A stretch of 64,000 bases of DNA from Pseudomonas frederiksbergensis (GTDB lineage: Bacteria; Pseudomonadota; Gammaproteobacteria; Pseudomonadales; Pseudomonadaceae), in the NCBI RefSeq assembly GCF_003732275.1, contig NZ_MOBM01000002.1, positions 62,001 to 126,000 on the forward strand, given 5' to 3'. Both the position numbers and the translations under genes were made by a program. Shown one piece after another: positions 39,713 to 48,581 of the stretch; position 1 is the first letter of the stretch; the number at the start of each line of letters is the position of its first letter. The notes beneath the pieces are model-generated. The model made no database searches and was not told where the DNA came from. It worked only from the letters and a program-made list of their open reading frames with translations.

Positions 39713-41266
39713 TCAGGTAATCGGCGCCGGGTTGAACAAGGTGATGTCGTTATGCAGCTTATGCTGCTCCGCCCACGTCTGTTTCTTGCCGCTGGCCACG
39801 TCCAGGTAGTAGTGGAACAACTCCCAGCCAAGCTCTTCAATCGACGCTCGCCCGGTGGCAATCCGCCCGGCATCGATGTCGATCAGGTCCGGCCAGCGCT
39901 GCGCCAGTTCTGTGCGGGTCGACACCTTCACCACCGGTGCCATCGCCAACCCATAAGGCGTACCCCGCCCGGTGGTGAACACATGCAGGTTCATCCCCGC
40001 CGCCAACTGCAACGTCCCGCAGACAAAATCACTGGCCGGGGTCGCGCAGAAAATCAGCCCTTTGCGTTTGAAGCGCTCGCCAGGGCCGAGCACCCCATTG
40101 ATCGCGCTGCTACCGGATTTGACGATAGAGCCCAGGGACTTCTCGACAATATTCGACAACCCGCCCTTCTTGTTCCCCGGCGTGGTGTTGGCGCTGCGAT
40201 CCGCTTCGCCCTTGGCCAGGTAACGGTCGTACCAGTCCATTTCCCGCACCAGCTCCTGAGCCACTTCCTCGGTTTCGGCGCGGGACGTCAGCAGGTAAAT
40301 CGCATCACGCACTTCGGTGACTTCGGAAAACATCACCGTCGCCCCCGCCCGCAACAACAGGTCCGAGGCATAACCGAGCGCCGGGTTGGCAGTGATGCCA
40401 GAGAACGCATCGCTGCCGCCGCACTGCATGCCGAGGATCAGCTCGGACGCCGGCACGGTTTCCCGACGACGCAGATCGAGCTTCTTCAAACGAGTCTCGG
40501 CCAGCGCCATGATCTGCTCGATCATCTCGGTGAAACCGTGGCTGGAATCCTGCAAGCGGTACAACCACGGATCGCTCAAATCCACCGAGCTATCGTTCTC
40601 GTGCATCACCTGCCCGGCCTGCAATTTCTCGCAGCCCAGGCTGATCACCAGCGCTTCGCCCCCCAGGTTCGGGTTGCGCGCCAGATTGCGCACAGTGCGG
40701 ATCGGGATGTACGCGTCGGTGGCGGTGATCGCCACACCGCAGCCGTAACTGTGGGTCAACGCCACCACGTCATCAACGTTCGGGTACTTGGGCAGCAACT
40801 CGTCCTTGATGCGCTTCACCGCGTGATCCAGCACCCCGGTGACGCATTGCACAGTGGTGGTGATGCCGAGAATGTTGCGCGTGCCGACGGTGCCGTCGGC
40901 GTTGCGATACCCCTCGAAGGTGAAGCCTTCCAGCGGTGCCTGCGCGGCCGGCACTTCGGTGGACAGCGGCAAGCTGTCCAGCGGTGGCGCGGTCGGCATG
41001 CGCAGTTGATCTTCCTTGACCCAGCTGCCGCGAGGAATCGGCTGCAACGCGTAGCCGATCGTCTGGCCGTAACGAATCACCTGACCGCCCTCTGGAATGT
41101 CCTCGAGAGTGACCTTGTGGCTCTGCGGCACGAAATCCACGGTGACCAGGCCATCGGGGAATTCAGTGCCGGCCGGCACGCCCTGATCGTTGACCACGAT
41201 CACCACATTGTCCCGCTCGTGCAGGCGGATGTAGCGCGGCGAGTCGGAATGTTCAATCAACTGCAT
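39713..41266 (-). CDS. garD: Galactarate dehydratase GarD
   Basis: Dehydrates D-galactarate to 5-dehydro-4-deoxy-D-glucarate, the substrate of KdgD. 517 residues: an N-terminal SAF domain (about 1-95, with [18 protein letters not shown]) and the UxaA-type catalytic part, with [28 protein letters not shown] and [19 protein letters not shown] segments. Last gene of the minus-strand sugar-acid cluster, 11 nt after the MFS transporter. Confidence 0.95.
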   Translation of the reverse strand: MQLIEHSDSPRYIRLHERDNVVIVVNDQGVPAGTEFPDGLVTVDFVPQSHKVTLEDIPEGGQVIRYGQTIGYALQPIPRGSWVKEDQLRMPTAPPLDSLPLSTEVPAAQAPLEGFTFEGYRNADGTVGTRNILGITTTVQCVTGVLDHAVKRIKDELLPKYPNVDDVVALTHSYGCGVAITATDAYIPIRTVRNLARNPNLGGEALVISLGCEKLQAGQVMHENDSSVDLSDPWLYRLQDSSHGFTEMIEQIMALAETRLKKLDLRRRETVPASELILGMQCGGSDAFSGITANPALGYASDLLLRAGATVMFSEVTEVRDAIYLLTSRAETEEVAQELVREMDWYDRYLAKGEADRSANTTPGNKKGGLSNIVEKSLGSIVKSGSSAINGVLGPGERFKRKGLIFCATPASDFVCGTLQLAAGMNLHVFTTGRGTPYGLAMAPVVKVSTRTELAQRWPDLIDIDAGRIATGRASIEELGWELFHYYLDVASGKKQTWAEQHKLHNDITLFNPAPIT

Positions 41267-41277
41267 GACGCCGCTCC

Positions 41278-42645
41278 TCAGGAATGCGCTTCAGATAACT
41301 TATTGTTGGTTTCAGGACCGCTGACTGGCGGCTCTTTGAGCACCACACGTTTGATCGGGCCAACAATCACCAGATAGCTGAACACCGCCACCAGCGCGTT
41401 GCAACCGACGAACACCAGCGCCCATTTGAACGAGCCGGTGGAGCTGATGATGTAACCGATGACGATCGGCGTGGTGATCGACGCGATGTTGCCGAAGGTG
41501 TTGAACAGGCCACCGCTGAGACCGGCGATCTGTTTCGGCGAGGTGTCGGACACCACGGCCCAGCCCAACGCACCGACGCCTTTGCCGAAGAATGCCAGGG
41601 CCATGAAGCCGACGACCATCCATTCCACGTCCACATAGTTGCAAGCCACGATGCTACTGGAAACCAGCAGGCCGGCGATGATCGGCGCCTTGCGGGCGAA
41701 CGTCAGCGAGTGGCCCTTGCGCAGCAGGTAATCGGAAATCACCCCGCCAAGCACGCCACCGATAAACCCGCAGATCGCCGGCAGCGAGGCAATGAAACCG
41801 GCCTTGAGGATGGTCATGCCGCGTTCCTGCACCAGGTACACCGGGAACCAGGTCAGGAAGAAGTAAGTGATGCCGTTGATGCAGTACTGGCCCAGATACA
41901 CGCCGAGCATCATGCGGTTGGTGAGCAGTTGGCGGATGTAGTCCCACTTCGGACCGTCGCCCTTTTTGCCTTTGCCTTTGTCCGAGTCCATGTCGACCAT
42001 GCCGCCGTTGTCGGCGATGTGCTTGAACTCGGCGTCGTTGATCATCGGGTGTTGGCGCGGGCTGTGGATAACCTTCAGCCAGATCCCCGAGAAGATGATG
42101 CCGATCACGCCCATGACGATGAACACGTGCTGCCAACCGAAGCTGTAGACGATCCAGCCCATCAGCGGTGCGAACAACACGGTGGCAAAGTATTGCGCCG
42201 AGTTGAAGATCGCAGACGCTGTACCGCGTTCAGCGGTCGGGAACCAGGCCGCCACGATGCGTGCGTTGCCGGGGAAGGATGGCGCTTCGGCCAGGCCCAC
42301 CAAAAAGCGCAGCATGAACAGCGCAACCACCGCCGTGGACATGCCGAACTCACCGACATAGCCTTGCAGCACGGTGAACAGCGACCAGGTGAAGATGCTC
42401 AGCGCATAGACTTTTTTCGAACCGAAACGGTCCAGCAGCCAGCCACCGGGAATTTGCCCGGCCACATAGGCCCAACCGAATGCGGAGAAGATATAACCGA
42501 GAGTGACCGCGTCAATGCCGAGGTCTTTTTGCAGGCTGGAGCCGGCGATTGCGATGGTGGCCCGGTCGGCGTAGTTGATCGTGGTCACCAGAAACAGCAT
42601 GAGCAGGATCAAATAGCGGACGTGAGTCGGCTTGGTCGATTGCAT
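41278..42645 (-). CDS. MFS glucarate/galactarate transporter
   Basis: 455-residue major facilitator of the anion:cation symporter family (GudP/GarP type), with 12 helices. Start [30 protein letters not shown]; the NYADRA motif in helix 1 and the [15 protein letters not shown] loop 2-3 ([12 protein letters not shown]) are family marks. It probably imports galactarate/glucarate for the neighbouring enzymes. A hydrophilic central loop ([12 protein letters not shown]) separates the halves. Confidence 0.92.
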   Translation of the reverse strand: MQSTKPTHVRYLILLMLFLVTTINYADRATIAIAGSSLQKDLGIDAVTLGYIFSAFGWAYVAGQIPGGWLLDRFGSKKVYALSIFTWSLFTVLQGYVGEFGMSTAVVALFMLRFLVGLAEAPSFPGNARIVAAWFPTAERGTASAIFNSAQYFATVLFAPLMGWIVYSFGWQHVFIVMGVIGIIFSGIWLKVIHSPRQHPMINDAEFKHIADNGGMVDMDSDKGKGKKGDGPKWDYIRQLLTNRMMLGVYLGQYCINGITYFFLTWFPVYLVQERGMTILKAGFIASLPAICGFIGGVLGGVISDYLLRKGHSLTFARKAPIIAGLLVSSSIVACNYVDVEWMVVGFMALAFFGKGVGALGWAVVSDTSPKQIAGLSGGLFNTFGNIASITTPIVIGYIISSTGSFKWALVFVGCNALVAVFSYLVIVGPIKRVVLKEPPVSGPETNNKLSEAHS

Positions 42646-42701
42646 TGTAGATGTACTCCCACTGATTATTTTTATGCGCGGGTGAAGCTGTTTTTGTCCG
42701 T

Positions 42702-42799
42702 GCGTAGGAGCTGCCGAAGGCTGCGATCTTTTGATCTTTAGCGTCCTTGAGGGCACCAAAATCAAGATCAAAAGATCGCAGCCTTCGGCAGCTCCTACG
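42702..42799. repeat. REP pair, family 2
   Basis: CGTAGGAGCTGCCGAAGGCT ... and its inverted partner, 98 bp, between the dehydrogenase and transporter genes, that is inside the presumed operon. Confidence 0.85.
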
Positions 42800-42855
42800 T
42801 CGGTTTGCGGTATTGGCGCTACCGGGGTGGCGCGCCGATACAGCGGTGTTTCGCG

Positions 42856-44301
42856 TCAGGAGCCGATGTAGCTGGTCTTCACGACCGTGTAAAACTCCTG
42901 CGCATAGCGACCTTGCTCACGTGATCCATAGGATGAACCTTTACGCCCACCAAACGGAACGTGGTAATCCACACCGGCGGTCGGCAGGTTGACCATCACC
43001 ATCCCGGCCTGGGAGTGGCGCTTAAAGTGGTTGGCATACTTCAGAGACGTGGTAGCGATGCCCGCCGACAGGCCGAACTCGGTGTCATTGGCCATGGCCA
43101 GCGCCGCCTCGTAATCGGCGACGCGAACGATATTGGCCACCGGGCCGAAGATCTCTTCGCGGCTGATGCGCATCGCCGCTTCGCTGTCGGCAAACAGCGT
43201 TGGGGCAAGGAAATAGCCTTCGGTGTCGCACGTCACCAGACCACCGCCGCTGACCAGACGCGCACCTTCGGACTGGCCGATGTCGATGTACTTCATGTCT
43301 TGTTCAAGCTGAGCCTGCGAGACGACCGGACCGATATCAGTGCCGGTTTTCAGCGCGTGGCCAACCTTGATCGACTTCATGCGCTCGGCCATGGCTTCGA
43401 CGAATTTGTCGTGAATCCCGGCAGTGACGATGAAGCGGCTCGACGCGGTGCAACGCTGGCCGGTGGAATAGAACGCGCTCTGTACCGACAGCTCGACCGC
43501 TTGCTTGAGGTCGGCGTCGTCGAGAATGATCTGCGGGTTCTTGCCGCCCATTTCCAGTTGAACCTTGGCCTGGCGCGACACGCAGCTGACAGCGATCTGA
43601 CGACCCACACCCACGGAACCGGTGAAGCTGATGCCGTCGACTTTCGGGCTCTGCACCAGCGCATCGCCAACCACGCGACCGCTGCCCATCACCAGGTTGA
43701 ACACACCGGCCGGGAAGCCTGCGCGGGAGATGATTTCCGCCAGCGCCCAAGCACATCCCGGCACCAGATCAGCAGGTTTCAGGACGACGCAGTTGCCGTA
43801 GGCCAGGGCCGGAGCGATTTTCCACGCCGGGATCGCGATCGGGAAGTTCCACGGGGTGATCAGGCCGACCACACCGAGGGCTTCGCGAGTGACTTCGACG
43901 TTCACGCCCGGACGCACCGACGGCAAATAGTCGCCGGACAGGCGCAGGCATTCACCGGCGAAGAACTTGAAGATATTACCGGCGCGGGTCACTTCGCCGA
44001 TGGCTTCGGGCAGGGTCTTGCCCTCTTCCCGGGCCAGCAAAGTGCCGAGCTCTTCGCGACGAGCGAGGATTTCAGTACCGACTTTATCCAGGGAATCGTG
44101 ACGTGCCTGAATGCCCGAAGTGGACCAGGCCGGGAACGCGGCGCGAGCGGCGTCGATGGCGGCGTGGACCTGAGCCAGATCAGCCTTGGCATAGTCGCCG
44201 ATGGTATCGGTCAGCTCGGACGGGTTGATGTTGGCGCAGTAATCACTACCCGCCACCCATTCGCCGTTGATGTAGTTATCGAAACGCTTTGCATTCGTCA
44301 C
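42856..44301 (-). CDS. Alpha-ketoglutarate semialdehyde dehydrogenase
   Basis: NAD(P)-dependent aldehyde dehydrogenase that oxidises 2,5-dioxopentanoate, the product of KdgD, to 2-oxoglutarate. 481 residues with a GTG start (GAGGAGAACATCCC in front). Motifs: WNFPIAIPAWK (150s), catalytic E250 in QLEMGGKNP and nucleophile C284 in STGQRCTASSR. The substrate is inferred from its place between kdgD and the sugar-acid transporter. Confidence 0.93.
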   Translation of the reverse strand: MTNAKRFDNYINGEWVAGSDYCANINPSELTDTIGDYAKADLAQVHAAIDAARAAFPAWSTSGIQARHDSLDKVGTEILARREELGTLLAREEGKTLPEAIGEVTRAGNIFKFFAGECLRLSGDYLPSVRPGVNVEVTREALGVVGLITPWNFPIAIPAWKIAPALAYGNCVVLKPADLVPGCAWALAEIISRAGFPAGVFNLVMGSGRVVGDALVQSPKVDGISFTGSVGVGRQIAVSCVSRQAKVQLEMGGKNPQIILDDADLKQAVELSVQSAFYSTGQRCTASSRFIVTAGIHDKFVEAMAERMKSIKVGHALKTGTDIGPVVSQAQLEQDMKYIDIGQSEGARLVSGGGLVTCDTEGYFLAPTLFADSEAAMRISREEIFGPVANIVRVADYEAALAMANDTEFGLSAGIATTSLKYANHFKRHSQAGMVMVNLPTAGVDYHVPFGGRKGSSYGSREQGRYAQEFYTVVKTSYIGS

Positions 44302-44321
44302 GGGATGTTCTCCTCACGCAA

Positions 44322-44347
44322 AAGGCCGCTGAATACTCAGCGGCCTT
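44322..44347 (-). terminator. Hairpin between kdgD and the semialdehyde dehydrogenase
   Basis: AAGGCCGCTGA - ATAC - TCAGCGGCCTT, a perfect 11-bp stem. On the minus strand it is followed by TTGCGTGAGGAG, the last part being the ribosome site of the next gene. The weak T-tail suggests partial termination or message protection, giving more KdgD than the downstream proteins. Confidence 0.55.
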
Positions 44348-44362
44348 GTTTAATCGGATGTG

Positions 44363-45274
44363 TTACTGCGCACCTTGCTTGTCGATCAGCGCGGCGAGCA
44401 TTTCGTACTCTTCACCCGTCAGATCGGTCAGCGGCGCCCGCACAGGGCCTGCGTCGAAGCCTGCGATTTTTGCCCCGGCCTTGACGATGCTCACGGCGTA
44501 ACCGGCCTTGCGGTTACGGATGTCCAGGTACGGCAGGAAGAAGTCGTCGATGATCTTGCCGACGGTGGCGTGATCTTCGCGAGCAATGGCGTGGTAGAAA
44601 TCCATCGCGGTTTTCGGGATGAAGTTGAACACCGCCGACGAGTAGACCGGTACGCCCAAAGCCTTGTAGGCCGCGGCGTAAACTTCAGCGGTCGGCAAAC
44701 CGCCCAGGTAGCTGAAACGATCACCGAGGCGGCGACGGATCGACACCATCAACTCGATATCGCCCAGGCCATCCTTGTAACCGATCAGGTTCGGGCAGCG
44801 CTCGGCCAGACGTTCCAGCAAAGGCGCGGTCAGGCGGCAGACGTTGCGGTTGTAAACCACCACGCCGATTTTTACCGATTTGCACACGGCTTCAACGTGG
44901 GCGGCAACACCGTCCTGGCTGGCTTCGGTCAGGTAGTGCGGCAGCAGCAACAGGCCTTTGGCGCCCAGACGCTCGGCTTCCTGAGCGTATTCGATGGCTT
45001 GACGAGTCGAGCCGCCGACACCGGCCAGGATCGGCACGCTGGTCGCGCAGGTGTCGACAGCAGTCTTGATGATTTCCGAATATTCGCTGGCCGCCAGAGA
45101 GAAGAACTCACCGGTGCCGCCCGCGGCGAACAATGCCGAGGCGCCGTATGGGGCCAGCCATTCGAGACGTTTGATGTAGCCCGCGCGATGGAAATCGCCC
45201 TGAGCATTGAAGTCGGTGACCGGGAATGACAGCAGGCCGGAAGAGAGGATGGACTTCAGTTCTTGTGGATTCAT
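44363..45274 (-). CDS. kdgD: 5-dehydro-4-deoxyglucarate dehydratase KdgD
   Basis: Class I aldolase-family (DHDPS-like) enzyme that dehydrates and decarboxylates 5-dehydro-4-deoxyglucarate to 2,5-dioxopentanoate. 303 residues. Schiff-base lysine K167 in [10 protein letters not shown], tyrosine Y141 in VVVYNRNVC and the GGTGEFFSL loop at 52-60. First gene of the catabolic cluster; a palindromic operator candidate lies 57-78 nt upstream. Confidence 0.95.
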   Translation of the reverse strand: MNPQELKSILSSGLLSFPVTDFNAQGDFHRAGYIKRLEWLAPYGASALFAAGGTGEFFSLAASEYSEIIKTAVDTCATSVPILAGVGGSTRQAIEYAQEAERLGAKGLLLLPHYLTEASQDGVAAHVEAVCKSVKIGVVVYNRNVCRLTAPLLERLAERCPNLIGYKDGLGDIELMVSIRRRLGDRFSYLGGLPTAEVYAAAYKALGVPVYSSAVFNFIPKTAMDFYHAIAREDHATVGKIIDDFFLPYLDIRNRKAGYAVSIVKAGAKIAGFDAGPVRAPLTDLTGEEYEMLAALIDKQGAQ

Positions 45275-45330
45275 TATTCGAACACCCTGGGTAGCAACGT
45301 TGTGTGAGAAAACGGTTCAGCCTTCGCCGA

Positions 45331-45352
45331 AGTTGTAGGTCATCGTACAACT
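45331..45352 (-). promoter_or_regulatory. Candidate operator upstream of kdgD
   Basis: AGTTGTA - 8 nt - TACAACT inverted repeat (minus strand AGTTGTACGATGACCTACAA...), with one more GTTGTA half site 12 nt upstream. The core GTTGTACGAT recurs in front of the FadR-type regulator gene (48455-48469). It is a good candidate site for that regulator; not tested. Confidence 0.5.
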
Positions 45353-45417
45353 TAAAATACAACCGTCAACTGCATTTCATCGCGAGCCGCAAAATTAGCG
45401 TCGGAAAAAGTAATTCC

Positions 45418-45445
45418 TTGACGTAGGAAAGTTCTCATCTATGAT
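45418..45445 (+). promoter_or_regulatory. Sigma-70 promoter of the LexA-controlled island
   Basis: -35 TTGACG (45418-45423), 16-nt spacer, -10 TATGAT (45440-45445): close to the consensus. The LexA box begins 8 nt after the -10, so it covers the expected transcription start. Confidence 0.7.
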
Positions 45446-45453
45446 CCAGATGG

Positions 45454-45469
45454 CTGTATATACATACAG
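45454..45469 (+). promoter_or_regulatory. LexA (SOS) box
   Basis: CTGTATATACATACAG: a complete CTG-N10-CAG palindrome with the alternating T/A core of strong gammaproteobacterial LexA sites. It overlaps the predicted +1 of the promoter at 45418-45445 and lies 40 nt upstream of the ATG at 45510. No other such box was seen in the window. Confidence 0.85.
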
Positions 45470-45509
45470 TTAAATTTGATTCTACCTACGACATATCAAG
45501 GAGCTAGAA

Positions 45510-46841
45510 ATGTCAGGTCTACACGCACAATCGAAGGAAAATACCCGACAGGTCATTGCCGATCTGGATGATCTTTTTACTGAGCACGGCATCGCCCTTT
45601 CTGGCGATGTCGACACGCTTAAACTCACCGCCGGCAGCCATCACGGCCTCAAACATCAGCGCCAGAGCCTGCTGTCGACGCCATCAAAAAATGCGCTGAA
45701 AGGCGCGCCCCAGTTGAGGTTTGAGGGTGCAGAACATACCGCGATCGGCGACAGCACCCTGCTGCGCTTCGTCAAGGATGCGCCTGCGCTGCCGGCCTCG
45801 CAGGTGGAGTTGCACCTGCCCAATGGCCTGGCATTGACCTATGGAAAAGTGATTGCGCTGGGAGGGGATTTCTATGGAATTCCCGATCAACCGATCTGCG
45901 AAGGCGCAACAGCCGCGGACCGAATCCAGCGCTTTACCAACGCCTTCAACTCCCTGGCGGTACTGCCGGCCTCAAACGCCGAGGCGAAGTTGATTCTCGG
46001 CGTCATGCAGAAGGAAATCGCCGCCATCAATCAAGCGATCAGGGACGGTAGACAACCTCACGAAGCTTATGACGCCTTGGGTGATACGTTGTCGGAAGAG
46101 TGGAACAAGATCACCGGCGGCGGCAGCTTCGTCTCGGCGCTGTTCCCTTTGGGGCGTTATCTGAAGCTGGCCGCCAACAATGCTGACCACTTTGCCGAAT
46201 GGGCGTTACTGGCCTACATCGCCGGGCACACGGCAGCGCTGCAACAAGCAGTGCTGGCCCACAACAGCGGTGATGAAAAGCAGTTGGAGCTGGCCTATGC
46301 GATGAACGCTTTTGCCGATCACTACCTGACCGACCTGTATTCCGCCGGCCACCTGCGAGTACCGCGCAAACAATTGGCGGCGGTGGTCACGCCCAGTGAT
46401 CTCGGTTCGTTGATTACCCGCTTCATGCACGATGAAGACAGCAAGTTCGGCCTCAACGTGAGCAATGACAACGGTGATCGCTGGCACGCCTACGGTGACA
46501 AGCGCTACTTCGACGCCATCGACAGCGCCAATCGCGCCCAGGTGAATCAAGCGGTTCAGGTGTCTGCGGATGAAGTGTTCGCGGCGTACCTCGGTGGCAT
46601 CGCCCCGTCGCCCGGCAGCTTTGCTGCGTTGAAAAGGCTGCCTGACCTGCAAGCGGTACTGAACCCGGCAGGCAATTTCTCGCCACTGTTCAAGGTTGAC
46701 GGCAACAAGGTGTTGCGGCGCAAGGACGTCAACAACCTCAACGACACCGCCACCGTCGACGACTGGTGGGGCTGGAGTACTTATCTGCTGCTCAAGGACT
46801 ACCAACCAACCGGCGTGCTGAATTCAGCGGCCAATGCCTGA
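45510..46841 (+). CDS. Zinc phospholipase C / P1 nuclease-like protein, SOS-controlled
   Basis: 443 residues, no signal peptide or membrane helix. The segment ADHYLTDLYSAGH (269-281) gives H271-x3-D275-x5-H281, the zinc-ligand spacing of the phospholipase C/S1-P1 nuclease fold; H227, D270, H307 and H326 are other ligand candidates. GGDFYGIPDQP (118-128) looks like a further conserved loop. Ribosome site AAGGAGCTAGAA. The LexA box upstream suggests it is made on DNA damage. Specific function and substrate are unknown; a damage-released toxin, a lysis-linked lipase or a nuclease would all fit. The fold is inferred from one motif. Confidence 0.6.
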   Translation: MSGLHAQSKENTRQVIADLDDLFTEHGIALSGDVDTLKLTAGSHHGLKHQRQSLLSTPSKNALKGAPQLRFEGAEHTAIGDSTLLRFVKDAPALPASQVELHLPNGLALTYGKVIALGGDFYGIPDQPICEGATAADRIQRFTNAFNSLAVLPASNAEAKLILGVMQKEIAAINQAIRDGRQPHEAYDALGDTLSEEWNKITGGGSFVSALFPLGRYLKLAANNADHFAEWALLAYIAGHTAALQQAVLAHNSGDEKQLELAYAMNAFADHYLTDLYSAGHLRVPRKQLAAVVTPSDLGSLITRFMHDEDSKFGLNVSNDNGDRWHAYGDKRYFDAIDSANRAQVNQAVQVSADEVFAAYLGGIAPSPGSFAALKRLPDLQAVLNPAGNFSPLFKVDGNKVLRRKDVNNLNDTATVDDWWGWSTYLLLKDYQPTGVLNSAANA

Positions 46842-46855
46842 TAAGGAGATCACTG

Positions 46856-47047
46856 ATGACTATCAAACTGAAACTGGAACTGGCTTCGGGCCAATCGATG
46901 AAAGGTGCGCCGCTGGAGTTGCTGTCCAAAGGCTTGCCAATTGCCCGGGCGGTCGTGGATGAGCGCGGGAACGTGGCGTTCAACACAAGGCCTGGGGCCA
47001 TTGAGCTGGCAGTGAGGGTGGACCGTTCGATTTTGAGGACTGACTGA
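46856..47047 (+). CDS. Small protein downstream of the phospholipase-like gene
   Basis: 63 residues starting MTIKLKLELASGQSMKGAPL, with a perfect AAGGAG ribosome site, 14 nt after the previous stop, so very likely in the same SOS-induced transcript. It is short, with alternating hydrophobic residues that suggest beta strands (KLKLELA, AIELAVRV). Not recognised. It could be an immunity or accessory protein for the larger neighbour; that is speculation from the arrangement. Confidence 0.6.
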   Translation: MTIKLKLELASGQSMKGAPLELLSKGLPIARAVVDERGNVAFNTRPGAIELAVRVDRSILRTD

Positions 47048-47209
47048 GGCAGTGGCGAGACGAGGCCCGGCTCTATCGTGAGGGTGCGAGCGCCACGGCC
47101 TCTGAAATGATTGGTCAAAATCGCGCCCAGCACGTCATGAATGCGCCACGTACAGTGTGACCGCTGCCATGAATGGATCGTGGCAGACTTCGCACGGAGA
47201 GCGATCATC

Positions 47210-47584
47210 ATGACTTTTTCTATCCCGGTTCTTCCCCGGTTCTCGCCTCACGAGCCCGACAAAGCAATCATAAAACTGTCGAACGTGGGTGATTTCTTGA
47301 TAGTCCGCGTCCCGGATCCGAACGATATTCCGCCAAATTGGGATGTCTATCCAATCCTTGGGGCGGATACGGAAGAACCAGATTGGGAGGGCCTCGCAGA
47401 GCCCACCGGTGTCTGGGATGACGCCAGCGACGACATGGTAAAACGGATGGGAATTGAACTGCTGATACCGAAAGCAGAGCTGGAAAAGTACCAGAACACA
47501 GAAATCGAATTGCGTTACAAATTCGCGGATGAGTCCAGTCTGGAGCCGTGTTCGGAGCCCCTGAGACTGTACGTCGAAGCCTGA
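47210..47584 (+). CDS. Hypothetical acidic protein
   Basis: 124 residues from MTFSIPVLPRFSPHEPDKAI, with CGGAGAGCGATCATC as ribosome site. Acidic, rich in Pro/Asp/Glu and predicted mostly beta (IIKLSNVGDFLIVRVPD, IELRYKFADESS), like a small Ig-like sandwich. No family recognised. The codons are more A/T-rich than in the neighbours (ATA, AAA, GAT), a hint of recent gain. It lies 162 nt after the previous gene and ends before a clear terminator. Confidence 0.65.
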   Translation: MTFSIPVLPRFSPHEPDKAIIKLSNVGDFLIVRVPDPNDIPPNWDVYPILGADTEEPDWEGLAEPTGVWDDASDDMVKRMGIELLIPKAELEKYQNTEIELRYKFADESSLEPCSEPLRLYVEA

Positions 47585-47592
47585 CTCCTTTT

Positions 47593-47625
47593 CGCGTCTG
47601 ACCGTTTACCGGTCAGGCGCGTTTT
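47593..47625 (+). terminator. Terminator closing the LexA-controlled island
   Basis: CGCG-TCTGACCG-TTTAC-CGGTCAGG-CGCG followed by TTTTAG: a stem of about 12 bp and a short T-run, 9 nt after the stop of the 47210 gene and before the convergent regulator gene. Confidence 0.8.
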
Positions 47626-47654
47626 AGTGTTGATCGTTCATCGATAAGACGTGA

Positions 47655-48401
47655 TCAGCGTTGCGCTTGCGCCTCTTCATGCGCCTGGCGCAACCGTTCA
47701 CGGCTATTCGTCAGGTGCAACCGCATCGCCGCCCGCGCCGCATCGGAATCCTGGCGGGCGATCGCATCATAAATCTCTTCGTGCTCGCGACTCAGTCGAC
47801 TCATGTAGTGCTGCTGATCATCATGGGCCAGGCGCGCGGAGTTCAGGCGCGTGCGCGGAATAATGCTGGTGCCCAGGTGAGTCATGATGTCGGTGAAGTA
47901 GCGGTTACCGGTGGCCAGGGCAATTTGCAGGTGGAACTGGAAGTCCGAAGCCACCGCATCGCTGGCGTGGGAGGCGCTTTCATTCAGCGCGTCCAGCGCC
48001 GCTCGCATCAACGCCAACTGCTCAGCGCTGCGACGTTGCGCGGCAAGGCCCGCGGATTCCACTTCCAGGCTGATGCGCAATTCCAGAATCGCCAGCACAT
48101 CACGCAAGGTCACCACGGTGGCCGGGTCGATACGGAAACCGCTCGGGCTCGGGGTATCGAGCACGAAGGTGCCGATGCCGTGACGGGTTTCAACTTGCCC
48201 GGCGGCCTGCAAACGGGAAATCGCTTCGCGCACCACGGTGCGGCTCACACCATGGGCATCCATGATCGCCGACTCGGTGGGCAATTTGTCGCCACGTTTG
48301 AGGTGACCGTCGCGGATCTGCTCGGACAGCACCGTCACCAGTTCCTGAGCGAGGCTGCGGCGCTTGCGAGGGAGGCGAGGTGCGTCGATCGGGTTTTCCA
48401 T
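47655..48401 (-). CDS. FadR-type GntR-family regulator
   Basis: 248 residues: an N-terminal winged helix (about 14-75, LPTESAIMDAHGVSRTVVREAISRLQAAGQVETRHGIGTFV) and a C-terminal FCD domain with metal-ligand histidines (FQFHLQIALA, SREHEEIYDAIARQDSDAARAAMRLHL). It is a likely regulator of the galactarate/glucarate genes: a similar putative operator, GGTTGTACGATCACC, is found upstream of its own start and the kdgD start. The LexA island lies between the regulator and its presumed targets. Confidence 0.9.
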   Translation of the reverse strand: MENPIDAPRLPRKRRSLAQELVTVLSEQIRDGHLKRGDKLPTESAIMDAHGVSRTVVREAISRLQAAGQVETRHGIGTFVLDTPSPSGFRIDPATVVTLRDVLAILELRISLEVESAGLAAQRRSAEQLALMRAALDALNESASHASDAVASDFQFHLQIALATGNRYFTDIMTHLGTSIIPRTRLNSARLAHDDQQHYMSRLSREHEEIYDAIARQDSDAARAAMRLHLTNSRERLRQAHEEAQAQR

Positions 48402-48454
48402 GGTGAACGTCTTTTCTCGAAAGTTACGGCTGAAACCGCATCATAGCTCAACGT

Positions 48455-48469
48455 GGTTGTACGATCACC
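48455..48469 (-). promoter_or_regulatory. Candidate operator of the FadR-type regulator gene
   Basis: GGTTGTACGATCACC, about 55 nt upstream of the regulator ATG. On the other strand it reads GGTGATCGTACAACC, which matches GGTCATCGTACAACT at kdgD (one mismatch in 14). This suggests autoregulation. Confidence 0.45.
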
Positions 48470-48486
48470 GTCGGCACACATTCCCC

Positions 48487-48570
48487 TGTGGGAGCTGCCG
48501 AAGGCTGCGATCTTTTGATTTTGTTTTTTAGATCAAGATCAAAAGATCGCAGCCTTCGGCAGCTCCTACA
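48487..48570. repeat. REP pair, family 2
   Basis: TGTGGGAGCTGCCGAAGGCT ... inverted partner, 84 bp, between the FadR-type regulator and the ABC gene. Confidence 0.85.
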
Positions 48571-48581
48571 GGGGGACGGTG

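Noticed and set aside
45510..47584. Prophage or tailocin fragment as the explanation for the LexA box.
   Set aside because: No phage structural, lysis (holin/endolysin), integrase or repressor genes, and no attachment-site repeats were found around it.
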